From: Rhizobacter sp. OV335
GTDB lineage: Bacteria; Pseudomonadota; Gammaproteobacteria; Burkholderiales; Burkholderiaceae_C
Length of the DNA: 64,000 nt
Direction of reading: 5' to 3'
Assembly: GCF_900142965.1 (NCBI RefSeq)
Contig: NZ_FRCQ01000031.1
Coordinates: forward strand, 25,227-89,226
The first letter of the stretch is position 1. Each line of letters starts with the position of its first letter. Under the pieces are notes generated by a model. The model saw only the letters and a program-made list of their open reading frames with translations. It was not told the DNA's origin and did no database searches. Positions 25,751 to 33,534 of the stretch are shown here, in pieces. The translations under genes and the position numbers were made by a program.

Positions 25751-27093
25751 ACGTCCGCGATGGCAAGGCACGGTCCCCCGGCTGGCACTTGCTGGCGAAG
25801 GTGGTGTTGCTCAGCGCGGTCTTCGTCGGCGGAACCTACGTGCTGTACCGGCCCGACGACTCCGCCTGGTCGCTGAACGGTCCGCGAGAGGGCTACTACT
25901 GGAGCGTTGCCCAGTACCAGTTGGCCTTCTACCGCATGCGCGAACTGGTGCGCGTGGAGGCGGCCGGCGAACCCGTCGATCAGGACCACCGCCATCTGCG
26001 CGCGGACATCCTGCAGTCCAAGGCGCGGATCCTGATCGTTCCGTCCGAACTGACTCGGTATTTCGCCGGGATCGAGGGCTATTCGGCGAATGTCGAGAAG
26101 CTGCAGGGCTTCCATCTGCGGGTGATGCATCGATTGACACGCCAGGACCTCGACCGCGAGAGTGCGATCGAGCTGTTGTCGCAGTTCGAGGACATCGAGC
26201 CCGTGCTCGTGCGACTTGCCAATGAGGTGAGGATCGAGGAAATGCGAAGCCGTGAAGCGGCCGCGGATGCGTTGCTGCAGCGGCGTACGCTGCTGTGGGG
26301 CGTGTTGACAGCTGCATGGCTTCTGATCACCGGTTGGCTGGTGACGCTGGCGAGATCAGAACGCAAACTCCGGGATGCCATCCGCTCGAAGTCCAACTTC
26401 CTCGCCATGGTCAGTCACGAGTTGCGGTCGCCGTTGCAGGACATCCTTTGCTCGCTCGATGTGATGGAGCGTCGCGCGGACGGTGCAGCGAACGAGGAAT
26501 TCGTCAGTCGCATCCGGCGCGCTGCCAACGCGCTGAGCACGCAGTTGCGCGATCTGCTGACGCTGGCCACCGGCGAGGCGGGGCGCCTCGAGATCCGCCC
26601 GGAAGCCTTCGAGGCCGGGGCTCTCGTTCGCGATGTCGTCGACACCTTCAAGCCGCAGGCCTTTGCCAAGGGACTGGAACTTCGTGCCGACGTTCCTGAC
26701 GATCCGGTCTTCGTCATCGCCGATCCGAAGCGCATCCTCCAGGTGCTGTCGAATCTCGTCAGCAATGCCGTGAAGTACACCGACGCAGGGCATGTTCACG
26801 TCACGCTGCACGCCATGCCCGCTGTACCGCGCGAACTGCACCTGACGGTGTCCGACTCCGGCCGAGGCATTGCGCCGGAGCAACTGCCGAGTCTCTTCAC
26901 GGCCTGCACGCGGCTCGCCAGCCTGGAGCGGGGTGGCCGCGAGGGCGTGGGCATCGGCCTGGCCATCGTCCACACCGTCGCGGCGCACCTGGGCGGTACG
27001 GTCGATGTCGAGAGCAGCCTGGGCGTCGGCTCCTCTTTCGAGTTTCGTGTTCCGGTGACGATGGCCGACGAGAGAACGCCCGTGGCGTCGTGA
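25747..27093 (+). CDS. Membrane sensor histidine kinase
   Basis: 448 residues. Membrane helices at about 15-34 and 181-202 bracket a ~145-residue periplasmic sensor region with no recognised domain. Then come a HisKA dimerisation domain with phospho-His224 in SHELRSPL and a HATPase with N box (LSNLVSNAVKYT), G1 SDSGRGI and G2 GVGIGLAIV. All kinase motifs look intact. Translationally coupled to the molybdopterin-fold protein upstream and convergent, three bases apart, with an HTH-receiver regulator that is its likely partner. Confidence 0.88.
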   Translation: MNVRDGKARSPGWHLLAKVVLLSAVFVGGTYVLYRPDDSAWSLNGPREGYYWSVAQYQLAFYRMRELVRVEAAGEPVDQDHRHLRADILQSKARILIVPSELTRYFAGIEGYSANVEKLQGFHLRVMHRLTRQDLDRESAIELLSQFEDIEPVLVRLANEVRIEEMRSREAAADALLQRRTLLWGVLTAAWLLITGWLVTLARSERKLRDAIRSKSNFLAMVSHELRSPLQDILCSLDVMERRADGAANEEFVSRIRRAANALSTQLRDLLTLATGEAGRLEIRPEAFEAGALVRDVVDTFKPQAFAKGLELRADVPDDPVFVIADPKRILQVLSNLVSNAVKYTDAGHVHVTLHAMPAVPRELHLTVSDSGRGIAPEQLPSLFTACTRLASLERGGREGVGIGLAIVHTVAAHLGGTVDVESSLGVGSSFEFRVPVTMADERTPVAS

Positions 27094-27096
27094 GCC

Positions 27097-27933
27097 TCAG
27101 CGGGGACCGAAGGCCTGCGTCAATTGCGCGCTGATGATCGGCAACCGCAAGGGCTTCTCGAAGAACATCAGCTTGTAGCGCCGCACGGCGTCGGCCACCT
27201 CGTTCGCCTGGGCGCGCCCGGTGTCGAACTCGCCGGTGAGCAGGCCGATCGGGCACTGCAGGTCGCTCTCGCGGATGCCGGCGATCAGCTCGCGGCTGTC
27301 CTGGTTGCCGATGATCCAGTCGATGAGGTAGCCGTCGAAAGGGCGTGCCCGCACGGCGTCTGCCAGGTCCTGCGCCGCGTAGAACGGCGTCGCCTCGAAT
27401 CCCGATGCCACGAGCGCCTCGACCAGGCTGTCGGTGGTGTCGCGCTTGTCGTCGAGCACGGCGATCCGCCTCGCGGTCTGCGCATCGCCTTGCAACACCA
27501 GCAGGCGGATGTCGAAGGCGTGCGGCGGCGCGTTGTCGCCGGCGGGCATCACGACCCATTCGCTGCCCACGGCGATCGCGACGAGCGATCCCGGCAGTGC
27601 CGACTTCGCTTCCTGCTCGAGCCAGATCCGACACGGCACGCGTGCCGATCCTGCGAGCAGGACCGCCGAGCGTGGTGCCTCGGCTTCGCCCAGGCTCACG
27701 AGTTGCGCCAGGGTTTCGCCAAAGAACTCCGCCATGCGCTTGAGCTCTTCGAGCGACCAGGTCGAATCCTTCTGGACCTTGCGATGCGCATGCGAGTAGG
27801 ACAGGCCCAGGACGTCCGCGGTCAAGGTCGAGTGCTTGTGCCGGGGGACTTCATGACGATCGAGCAGCGCGCGAACGCAGATCGCGGCCAGTGATTGTTC
27901 GCCATCGTCCGCGCCGGGTTTGCTGCTTGTCAT
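27097..27933 (-). CDS. HTH (BetR-like) plus C-terminal receiver response regulator
   Basis: 278 residues from the ATG at 27933; upstream in-frame starts, e.g. 27972, are possible and none has a clear Shine-Dalgarno. Residues ~10-80 form a helix-turn-helix domain resembling BetR (TADVLGLSYSHAHRKVQK, then WSLEELKRMAEFFGETLAQL). A ~60-residue linker domain follows. The C-terminal half is a receiver with the acidic pair LDD, phosphoacceptor Asp in YLIDWIIG, Thr in LLTGE and Lys in FEKPL. The DNA-binding-first, receiver-last order is reversed from most response regulators. It ends three bases from the kinase gene on the other strand. Confidence 0.8.
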   Translation of the reverse strand: MTSSKPGADDGEQSLAAICVRALLDRHEVPRHKHSTLTADVLGLSYSHAHRKVQKDSTWSLEELKRMAEFFGETLAQLVSLGEAEAPRSAVLLAGSARVPCRIWLEQEAKSALPGSLVAIAVGSEWVVMPAGDNAPPHAFDIRLLVLQGDAQTARRIAVLDDKRDTTDSLVEALVASGFEATPFYAAQDLADAVRARPFDGYLIDWIIGNQDSRELIAGIRESDLQCPIGLLTGEFDTGRAQANEVADAVRRYKLMFFEKPLRLPIISAQLTQAFGPR

Positions 27934-28005
27934 GTCGAAAGGGGAGTGGTCGTCCACGGCGGATTTTCGCATTGCGGCATGCACGCATCGCCTGAGAAAA
28001 ATTCC

Positions 28006-28034
28006 TTGATAGAGGCGAAAACAGTCACTAGACT
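28006..28034 (+). promoter_or_regulatory. Strong sigma-70-type promoter for the small membrane protein gene
   Basis: TTGATA (28006-28011), a 17-base spacer and TAGACT (28029-28034). It lies in the gap upstream of the 28129 gene and divergent from the HTH-receiver gene, with about 90 bases of leader before the gene. Confidence 0.6.
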
Positions 28035-28086
28035 TCCGGATAAGGGAAGAAAGCTGTCTCCTGAAGCGAAAAGCGGAAGCCTTTCC

Positions 28087-28106
28087 AGCACCGGTCGGCC
28101 GGTGCT
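28087..28106 (+). promoter_or_regulatory. Perfect 8-bp stem-loop in the leader of the small membrane protein gene
   Basis: AGCACCGG-TCGG-CCGGTGCT, ending nine bases before the CAGGAG ribosome-binding site (28115-28120). It may be an operator dyad or an RNA hairpin that modulates translation; no T-tract follows, so it is not a classical terminator. Confidence 0.45.
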
Positions 28107-28128
28107 CCACAGCACAGGAGTTCATGTC

Positions 28129-28506
28129 ATGAGGATGCCTCTCCCGGGCGCTCACGTCCGCGCCACATCGACACCGCAGGGATCCGGTCCGTGCCTCGAT
28201 CGCCCGTTCGACCCACCGGTCTACTGCTCACTGGGCACCGTGGCGTTCGCCGGCGCGGTCGGGATGATCCTCCTCTCCAGAAGGCGCCGGCGATCCCGGG
28301 CCGGGATCGTCGGCGAGGACGCCATCGGCTCGTGCGTCTTCGTGCTGGCCATGCTGCTCCTGATCGGCGTGCTCTGCATTCTTCCGACGATGCTTCGGGA
28401 TCCCGGGCAAGTGATACAGGTCTCGCATGAAGTCGCCAGGCCGTCGCCCGATTCCGTCTTCGCGTGCCGATGCGCAAAGACCGCACGCCTCGACAACCCC
28501 CGGTAG
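28129..28506 (+). CDS. Small two-helix membrane protein, unknown function
   Basis: 125 residues from the ATG at 28129, with CAGGAG eight bases upstream. Not recognised. Two hydrophobic segments (YCSLGTVAFAGAVGMILL at about 45-62 and SCVFVLAMLLLIGVLCILPT at about 82-101) are separated by a basic turn (SRRRRRSRAG), which predicts a hairpin with the loop in the cytoplasm. It has its own promoter and hairpin leader and is divergent from the HTH-receiver gene, so it may be a target of that two-component system. Reality as a gene is supported by promoter, Shine-Dalgarno and topology only. Confidence 0.55.
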   Translation: MRMPLPGAHVRATSTPQGSGPCLDRPFDPPVYCSLGTVAFAGAVGMILLSRRRRRSRAGIVGEDAIGSCVFVLAMLLLIGVLCILPTMLRDPGQVIQVSHEVARPSPDSVFACRCAKTARLDNPR

Positions 28507-28517
28507 ACACCGCGCGC

Positions 28518-28560
28518 TTTGTAGCCTGGATGGGGCGCAGCGCAATCCGGGACCGTCCGA
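28518..28560 (+). repeat. Short repeat, copy 2 (inverted relative to copy 1)
   Basis: TTTGTAGCCTGGATG, GGGCGCAGCGC, AATCCGGGACCGTCCGA. It shares the TTGTAGCC(C/T)GGATG and AATCCGGG(A)..CGTCCG ends with copy 1 at 24104-24138 and has an inner GCGC-A-GCGC stem. It lies between the small membrane protein gene and the sterol-desaturase gene. The two copies bound the folM-to-small-protein block. Confidence 0.6.
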
Positions 28561-28596
28561 CTGTCCAATCGATGCGTGCAGCGCCACCATCGCCGC

Positions 28597-29700
28597 ATGA
28601 CGGATTCCCAGATCATCGTCCTCGCGACCCCGTTGTTCCTGCTGCTGATCGCGGTCGAATTCGCGGTCGGCCTCGCGCGGCGCCGCAACACCTACGTGAC
28701 GGCCGACGCGCTGAACAGCATCGGCCTGGGCATCATGAGCCAGGTGCTGAACGTGTTCAGCAAGCTGCTGATGGTCGGCATCTACGCGCTCGCGTTCGAG
28801 ACCCTCGCGGTGCACCCGCTGCCGCAGGATGCCGCCTGGGTCTGGCTCGTCGGCCTGCTGGTCTACGACTTCTGCTACTACTGGCACCACCGCCTCGGCC
28901 ACACGGTGGCGGTGCTGTGGGCCGCGCATGCGGTGCACCACCAGAGCGAGGAATACAACCTGTCGACCGCGCTGCGCCAGACCAGCACCGGCTGGCTGTT
29001 CGGCTGGATCTTCTACCTGCCGATGGCGGTGGCCGGCTTTCCGCCGCTGGTGTTCGGCGTCGTCGCGCTGGTCGACCTGCTCTACCAGTACTGGGTGCAC
29101 ACGCAGCAGATCGGCCGGCTCGGATGGTTCGACCGCTGGTTCTGCGCGCCCAGCAACCACCGGGTGCACCACGCCGTCAACGACAGGTACCTCGACAGGA
29201 ACTACGGCGGCATCCTGATCGTCTGGGACCGGCTGTTCGGCAGCTTCATCGAGGAAGACGATGCCGAGCCCTGCGTCTACGGCACGCGCACGCCGCTGGC
29301 GAGCTGGAACCCGCTGTGGGCCAACCTGCACGTCTACCGTGACATCGCCCAGGACGCCTGGCATGCGCGGCGCTGGCGCGACAAGCTGCGGGTGTGGATC
29401 AAGCCGCCGGGCTGGCGGCCGGCCGACGTGGCCGAGCGCTTCCCGAAGCCGGCCTTCGACATCGCGGCGCGCCGCAAGTACGACCCGCACCGCTCGCGCG
29501 CAGCGGCGCTGGTCGCCGGTGGGCTGTTCCTGGTGCTGCTGGCGGCCACCAGCGTCTTCCTGTGGAACGCGCACCGGATGTCGGGCGGCGCGCAGGCCGG
29601 CGCCGCAGCGGGGATCCTCGTGGGCCTGTGGGCGGTCGGGTGGGTGTCGGAGCACGGCGTGCGCTGGCCGGCATCGCGGCAGGTCGCCCAGCCGCGGTGA
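28597..29700 (+). CDS. Sterol desaturase / fatty acid hydroxylase superfamily membrane protein
   Basis: 367 residues starting MTDSQIIVLATPLFLLL. Integral membrane protein with the di-iron histidine clusters of the family: WHHRLGH, HAVHHQSEEYN and NHRVHHAVND. It should hydroxylate or desaturate a lipid chain at the membrane; the substrate is not evident. The C-terminus has one or two extra membrane helices (GLFLVLLAATSVFLW and the following Gly/Ala-rich segment). Confidence 0.87.
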   Translation: MTDSQIIVLATPLFLLLIAVEFAVGLARRRNTYVTADALNSIGLGIMSQVLNVFSKLLMVGIYALAFETLAVHPLPQDAAWVWLVGLLVYDFCYYWHHRLGHTVAVLWAAHAVHHQSEEYNLSTALRQTSTGWLFGWIFYLPMAVAGFPPLVFGVVALVDLLYQYWVHTQQIGRLGWFDRWFCAPSNHRVHHAVNDRYLDRNYGGILIVWDRLFGSFIEEDDAEPCVYGTRTPLASWNPLWANLHVYRDIAQDAWHARRWRDKLRVWIKPPGWRPADVAERFPKPAFDIAARRKYDPHRSRAAALVAGGLFLVLLAATSVFLWNAHRMSGGAQAGAAAGILVGLWAVGWVSEHGVRWPASRQVAQPR

Positions 29701-29769
29701 TCACTGGCGTTCAAGACGCCGGCAGCCCGCATCGGCAGCATGGCGAACCCTGAACGCAGAATGCCGCCC

Positions 29770-30558
29770 ATGTCCGCCAGCCTCAGCTCGCCGAGCTTCA
29801 CGCCGCCCTACACCGTCTCCGGCCGCAGCGCACTGGTCGCGCCGCCGCCCTGGCACTACGCCGGCTGGCTGTTGAACGTCGCGTTCGGCTTCGATGCCGC
29901 GCGCGGTGCTGAGTTGGTGCTGCCTTCCATTGGCCGCACCACCGGCCAGGGCTGCGTGCACTTCGCCGACTGGCAGGCCACCACCGACGGCAGCGAGCTG
30001 CTCGACCCGGTGCAGGCGCAATACCGCGAGACCATCGTCGTGCTGGAGATCGAGCGCCCCGACGGCAGCCGCTGCGGCTTCTGCCCGGCGATCTGGGTCG
30101 ACCAGGATGTCTCGATGCTGCGCGGCCTGCTGCAGGGCTGGCCGAAGAAGATGGGCAGCACCTGGCTCACGCGCAGCCTGCCGCTCGACCACCCGGCCGC
30201 CGCGCCGCTGCGTGCCGGCACCCGGCTGGGCGCCAGCCTGGCGGTGAAGGATCGCCGCGTGATCGAGGCCGAGGCGCGCCTGAGCGGCGAGCCGGGCCGG
30301 CCGCTCGGCTTCCTCGCGGCCCCGACGCTCGGCATCGTCGGCTTCCCCGACCTGCGCGAGCCGGCCCGTGCGCCCGCGCTGCGGCTGCTGCGCGCCGACA
30401 TCGCGCAGCCCACCACGAGCGGATGGCATGCGGCCAGCGCATCGCTGCGGGTGTTCGAGCACCCGCGCGAGGAGCTCTCGCTGCTCGGCGAACTGCAGGC
30501 CGGCGACGCGAGCGCCGGCTGGTTCGGCCTGACCGTCGTCGGAGCGCGCGATGCCTGA
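29770..30558 (+). CDS. Acetoacetate decarboxylase family protein
   Basis: 262 residues from the ATG at 29770; ATGs at 29740 and 29761 are alternatives and none has a strong ribosome-binding site. Has the family's ALVAPPPWHYAGWLLNVAF and the Lys pair in LLQGWPKKMGS at the position of the Schiff-base lysine. Many members act on larger keto or hydroxy substrates rather than acetoacetate, so the reaction is open. The stop lies inside the following AraC gene (8-base overlap), linking enzyme and regulator. Confidence 0.75.
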   Translation: MSASLSSPSFTPPYTVSGRSALVAPPPWHYAGWLLNVAFGFDAARGAELVLPSIGRTTGQGCVHFADWQATTDGSELLDPVQAQYRETIVVLEIERPDGSRCGFCPAIWVDQDVSMLRGLLQGWPKKMGSTWLTRSLPLDHPAAAPLRAGTRLGASLAVKDRRVIEAEARLSGEPGRPLGFLAAPTLGIVGFPDLREPARAPALRLLRADIAQPTTSGWHAASASLRVFEHPREELSLLGELQAGDASAGWFGLTVVGARDA

Positions 30559-31387
30559 GCCGGGCGGGTCGCGCCATTCGCGCGTGCGGCGCTGGCATGT
30601 CGACGGCCAGCCGGCGCTCGAGCAGGTGATGCACCACCGGCCGGGTCAGGAATGGGCGCCGCACTGGCACGACGAATGGTCGATCGGTGCGGTGCTCGCC
30701 GGCCGCTGCCGCTTCAGCCTCGGCGGCCGCCGGCACACCGCGTCGGCCGGCGACCTGCTGGCGATCGCGCCGGGCGCCGTCCACACCTGCGGGCTGGATG
30801 CGGACGAGGGCGGCGAGACGCAGGTCGTGATGGTCTATGCCGACGTGCCGTGGCTGGCCGCGCTCGGGGTGCCGATGCCGCGGGGCAGTGCGCGTGCCAT
30901 GCGGCAAACCATTGCGGCCGAGGCGCAGGACCTGTGTGACAGCGCCGGCGCAGCGGCGTGGCTGCGCCATGCGGCCGCGACGCTCGCCGACAGTGCCGCG
31001 CTGCTGCCGGCCGGCGCCGAACCGGCCGGCCGTGCCGCGCAGCAGGTGCTGGCGGCCTTGCAGCGCGCGGCCGTCGGCGACGGCACGGTCGCGATCGACG
31101 CACTCGCGCGCGACTGCGCGCTCAGCCGCGAACACTTCCACCGCATCGCGACACGCTGGCTCGGCATCAGCCCGGGCGACTACGTGCGCGCCGCGCGCAT
31201 GGCGCGCGCCCGCCGGCTGCTGCTCGACGGCTGGCCGATCGCGCAGGCGGCCCAGGCCTGCGGCTTCGCCGACCAGGCCCATCTGACGCGCTGGTTCAGC
31301 CGCCATTTCGGCTACACGCCCGGCGCGCTTGCGCAGGCGGCCCACGCCAGCCCCGATTCGAGGGTGCCCCAGGCGACTGCGCATTGA
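30551..31387 (+). CDS. AraC family transcriptional regulator
   Basis: 278 residues. N-terminal cupin-type ligand domain (PHWHDEWSIGAVLAGRCRFS, GDLLAIAPGAVHTC) and a C-terminal double helix-turn-helix (IDALARDCALSREHFHRIA and IAQAAQACGFADQAHLTRWF). It overlaps the acetoacetate-decarboxylase-like gene by eight bases, so it probably responds to that enzyme's substrate or product. Confidence 0.88.
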   Translation: MPEPGGSRHSRVRRWHVDGQPALEQVMHHRPGQEWAPHWHDEWSIGAVLAGRCRFSLGGRRHTASAGDLLAIAPGAVHTCGLDADEGGETQVVMVYADVPWLAALGVPMPRGSARAMRQTIAAEAQDLCDSAGAAAWLRHAAATLADSAALLPAGAEPAGRAAQQVLAALQRAAVGDGTVAIDALARDCALSREHFHRIATRWLGISPGDYVRAARMARARRLLLDGWPIAQAAQACGFADQAHLTRWFSRHFGYTPGALAQAAHASPDSRVPQATAH

Positions 31388-31453
31388 CGCCCGATGGGCG
31401 AGGTCTAGACTTCCTGCAGGTCTTTCATCGCGATCCTGTCAGGAGGTGATGCC

Positions 31454-31858
31454 ATGTCAGTCAGGCGAATGACCAAGGGGGCCCGGCCGCAGTCGCTGGG
31501 CGCATTCAAACCGGTCGGCCACGTGGTCGTCGCGTTGCCGAGCGACGAGCTCGCGCAGCAGGCGATGCAGGCGCTGTTCGACGCCGGCTTCGACGAGGAT
31601 GACGTGATGTTCATCACCGCTGAAGAAGAAGGCGCGCAGATGCAGCACATGCTCGGCCATGCCAGCCAGCTGGCCGGCTTCGGCTACGAGGTGACGCTGA
31701 TGCGCCGCTACCAGCAGCTCGCCGGCGAAGGCTGCGGCTGGCTGCTGGTGTACGCGCCCGACACGCTGCATGCCGAGCGCGTCGCCGAGGTCGTCAAGCG
31801 CTTCGACGCCCGGCTGGCCGAGCGCTACCACTGGCTGGTGGTCGAGGACCTGATCTAG
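31454..31858 (+). CDS. Conserved-looking small protein, unknown function
   Basis: 134 residues, no signal or membrane segment. Not recognised. Residues 20-80 form a beta-alpha-beta pattern (HVVVALPSDELAQQAMQALF, then DDVMFITAEEE) and a Met/Gln-rich helix, followed by a Gly-rich turn and a last strand WLVVEDLI; the layout resembles small ferredoxin-like or stress-protein folds. The ribosome-binding site AGGAGGTGAT (31441-31450) matches the 16S tail over ten bases, so high expression is likely. Preceded by a gap of 66 bases after the AraC gene. Confidence 0.65.
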   Translation: MSVRRMTKGARPQSLGAFKPVGHVVVALPSDELAQQAMQALFDAGFDEDDVMFITAEEEGAQMQHMLGHASQLAGFGYEVTLMRRYQQLAGEGCGWLLVYAPDTLHAERVAEVVKRFDARLAERYHWLVVEDLI

Positions 31859-31859
31859 G

Positions 31860-31881
31860 GCCCGGGCCGCGGCGCCCGGGC
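31860..31881. terminator. GC-rich hairpin between convergent genes
   Basis: GCCCGGGC-CGCGGC-GCCCGGGC, an 8-bp perfect stem two bases after the stop of the 31454 gene and eight bases before the ruvB stop. No T-tract on either side, so at best a bidirectional barrier or mRNA 3'-end stabiliser. Confidence 0.4.
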
Positions 31882-31888
31882 GGCGGCG

Positions 31889-32944
31889 CTAGTTGTCGAA
31901 CAGGTCGGTGGCGGTCCGCGTCGGCGTGACGCCGAGGTGCCGGAAAGCGGCCAGCGTCGCGACCCGGCCGCGCGGCGTGCGCTGAAGATAGCCCTGCTGG
32001 ATCAGGTAGGGCTCGATCACGTCCTCGATGGTCTCGCGCTCCTCGCCGATCGCCGCGGCGACGTTGTCGAGGCCGACCGGCCCGCCGTCGAAGCGGTGGA
32101 TCACCGCCTCGAGCAGCTTGCGGTCCATCACGTCGAAGCCCTGCGGGTCGACATCGAGCATCGCGAGCGCCTTGTCGGCCAGCGCCTTCGAGATGCGGCC
32201 GTCGCCCTTCACGTCGGCGTAGTCGCGCACGCGGCGCAGCAGCCGGTTCGAGATGCGCGGCGTGCCGCGCGAGCGGCGGGCGATCTCGAACGCGCCCTCG
32301 GCATCGGTCGGCACGTTCAGCAGCCCGGCCGAGCGGTGCACGATGCGCGCCAGTTCCTCGGGGGTGTAGAACTCGAGCCGCGCGACGATGCCGAAGCGGT
32401 CGCGCAGCGGGTTGGTCAGCATGCCGGCGCGCGTGGTGGCGCCGACCAGCGTGAACGGCTGCAGGTCGAGCTTGATCGAGCGGGCTGCCGGGCCCTCGCC
32501 GATCATGATGTCGATCTGGTAGTCCTCCAGCGCCGGGTACAGGATCTCCTCGACGACCGGGCTCAACCGGTGGATCTCGTCGATGAAGAGCACGTCGTTC
32601 TTCTCGAGGTTGGTCAGGATCGCAGCCAGGTCCTTCGGCTTCTCGAGCACCGGGCCCGAGGTCTGGCGCAGGTTCACGCCCAGCTCGTTGGCGATGATGT
32701 GGCTCAGCGTGGTCTTGCCGAGGCCGGGCGGACCGAACAGCAGCACGTGGTCCATCGCCTCGCCGCGCATGCGGGCCGCGCTGATGAAGATCTCCAGCTG
32801 CTCGCGGATCTTGGCCTGGCCCACGTACTCGGCCAAGCCCTTCGGGCGCAGCGCGCGTTCGATCGCTTCTTCGTTGGGCGAGCTGGGCGCCGCACTGACC
32901 ACGCGCGGTGGCAGGCTGCCGAAATCGTCGGTCTGGATGGCCAT
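31889..32944 (-). CDS. ruvB: Holliday junction branch migration DNA helicase RuvB
   Basis: 351 residues starting [20 protein letters not shown]+ motor with Walker [10 protein letters not shown], Walker [10 protein letters not shown], sensor 1 VGATTRAG and the C-terminal winged helix ([14 protein letters not shown]). It drives branch migration with RuvA during recombinational repair. Unusually, ruvA is not adjacent: it lies 3.4 kb further along the same strand behind a plus-strand metal cluster. No clear LexA-type CTGT-N8-ACAG site is visible ahead of it. Confidence 0.95.
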   Translation of the reverse strand: MAIQTDDFGSLPPRVVSAAPSSPNEEAIERALRPKGLAEYVGQAKIREQLEIFISAARMRGEAMDHVLLFGPPGLGKTTLSHIIANELGVNLRQTSGPVLEKPKDLAAILTNLEKNDVLFIDEIHRLSPVVEEILYPALEDYQIDIMIGEGPAARSIKLDLQPFTLVGATTRAGMLTNPLRDRFGIVARLEFYTPEELARIVHRSAGLLNVPTDAEGAFEIARRSRGTPRISNRLLRRVRDYADVKGDGRISKALADKALAMLDVDPQGFDVMDRKLLEAVIHRFDGGPVGLDNVAAAIGEERETIEDVIEPYLIQQGYLQRTPRGRVATLAAFRHLGVTPTRTATDLFDN

Positions 32945-32965
32945 CGCCGCATTATCGACGGCGTT

Positions 32966-32989
32966 GGTGAGCGTTTGCGTTTGCTCACC
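32966..32989. promoter_or_regulatory. Inverted repeat in the divergent ruvB / DUF2946 gap
   Basis: GGTGAGC-(10 bases)-GCTCACC, perfect 7-base arms centred in the 99-base gap. Could be an operator for the metal cluster or for ruvB; no known consensus is matched with certainty. Confidence 0.35.
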
Positions 32990-33043
32990 CGGTGTGCAGG
33001 GATTGTGCAGATGCAGTCCATGCGGCTGCGGCACAATCGGACG

Positions 33044-33439
33044 ATGACCTCCCGCCACCCTGCATCGCGATGGGCCGCCTGGGCCTTTGCGCTGGCGCTG
33101 CTGCTGAAGGCCGCGGTGCCGATGCTGGCGAGCGTGTCGGCGCAGGTGCAGGGCAAGACGCTGGTCGAGGTCTGCACGGTCTACGGCGTCGCCACCGTCG
33201 CGCTCGACGACAGCGGCGAGCCGAAGCCGGTGCCGGCCGACCATGCCGGCGCGCATGGCAGCGAGCACTGCGCGCTGTCGGCGGTGCTGGCGTTCGCGGC
33301 GCCGCAGCCCGGCCCGGTCATCGCACCGGCTGCGGCCGGGCAGGCCCCCGAGCGATCTGTTCGCGCCGGCGTGCCGGCCGCCGATGCCGAGGCCGACTGG
33401 ATCGCGCGGCTGAAGCACGGTCCTCCCTCTTTCACCTGA
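33044..33439 (+). CDS. DUF2946 family protein
   Basis: 131 residues starting [20 protein letters not shown], an N-terminal membrane helix or signal. The rest contains the family's CTVYGV, a His-containing [10 protein letters not shown] patch and a Pro/Ala-rich tail. DUF2946 genes commonly neighbour TonB receptors and copper chaperones; the Cys and His residues fit metal binding. CACAAT (33032-33037) lies six bases before the ATG, suggesting a leaderless transcript. First gene of the three-gene cluster. Confidence 0.75.
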   Translation: MTSRHPASRWAAWAFALALLLKAAVPMLASVSAQVQGKTLVEVCTVYGVATVALDDSGEPKPVPADHAGAHGSEHCALSAVLAFAAPQPGPVIAPAAAGQAPERSVRAGVPAADAEADWIARLKHGPPSFT

Positions 33440-33534
33440 ACCCACCGCCTTGGCCGTCGGCGCACTCGCGCAGCGACAGCCCGTGTGACTGACCGCGCGC
33501 GCCGCGCCCGGTCTTGTTCAGGAGCCATTCCGTG

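Noticed and set aside
31860..31881. Calling the GCCCGGGC hairpin a full rho-independent terminator
   Set aside because: The stem is good but neither side carries a T-tract, so it is listed only with low confidence.
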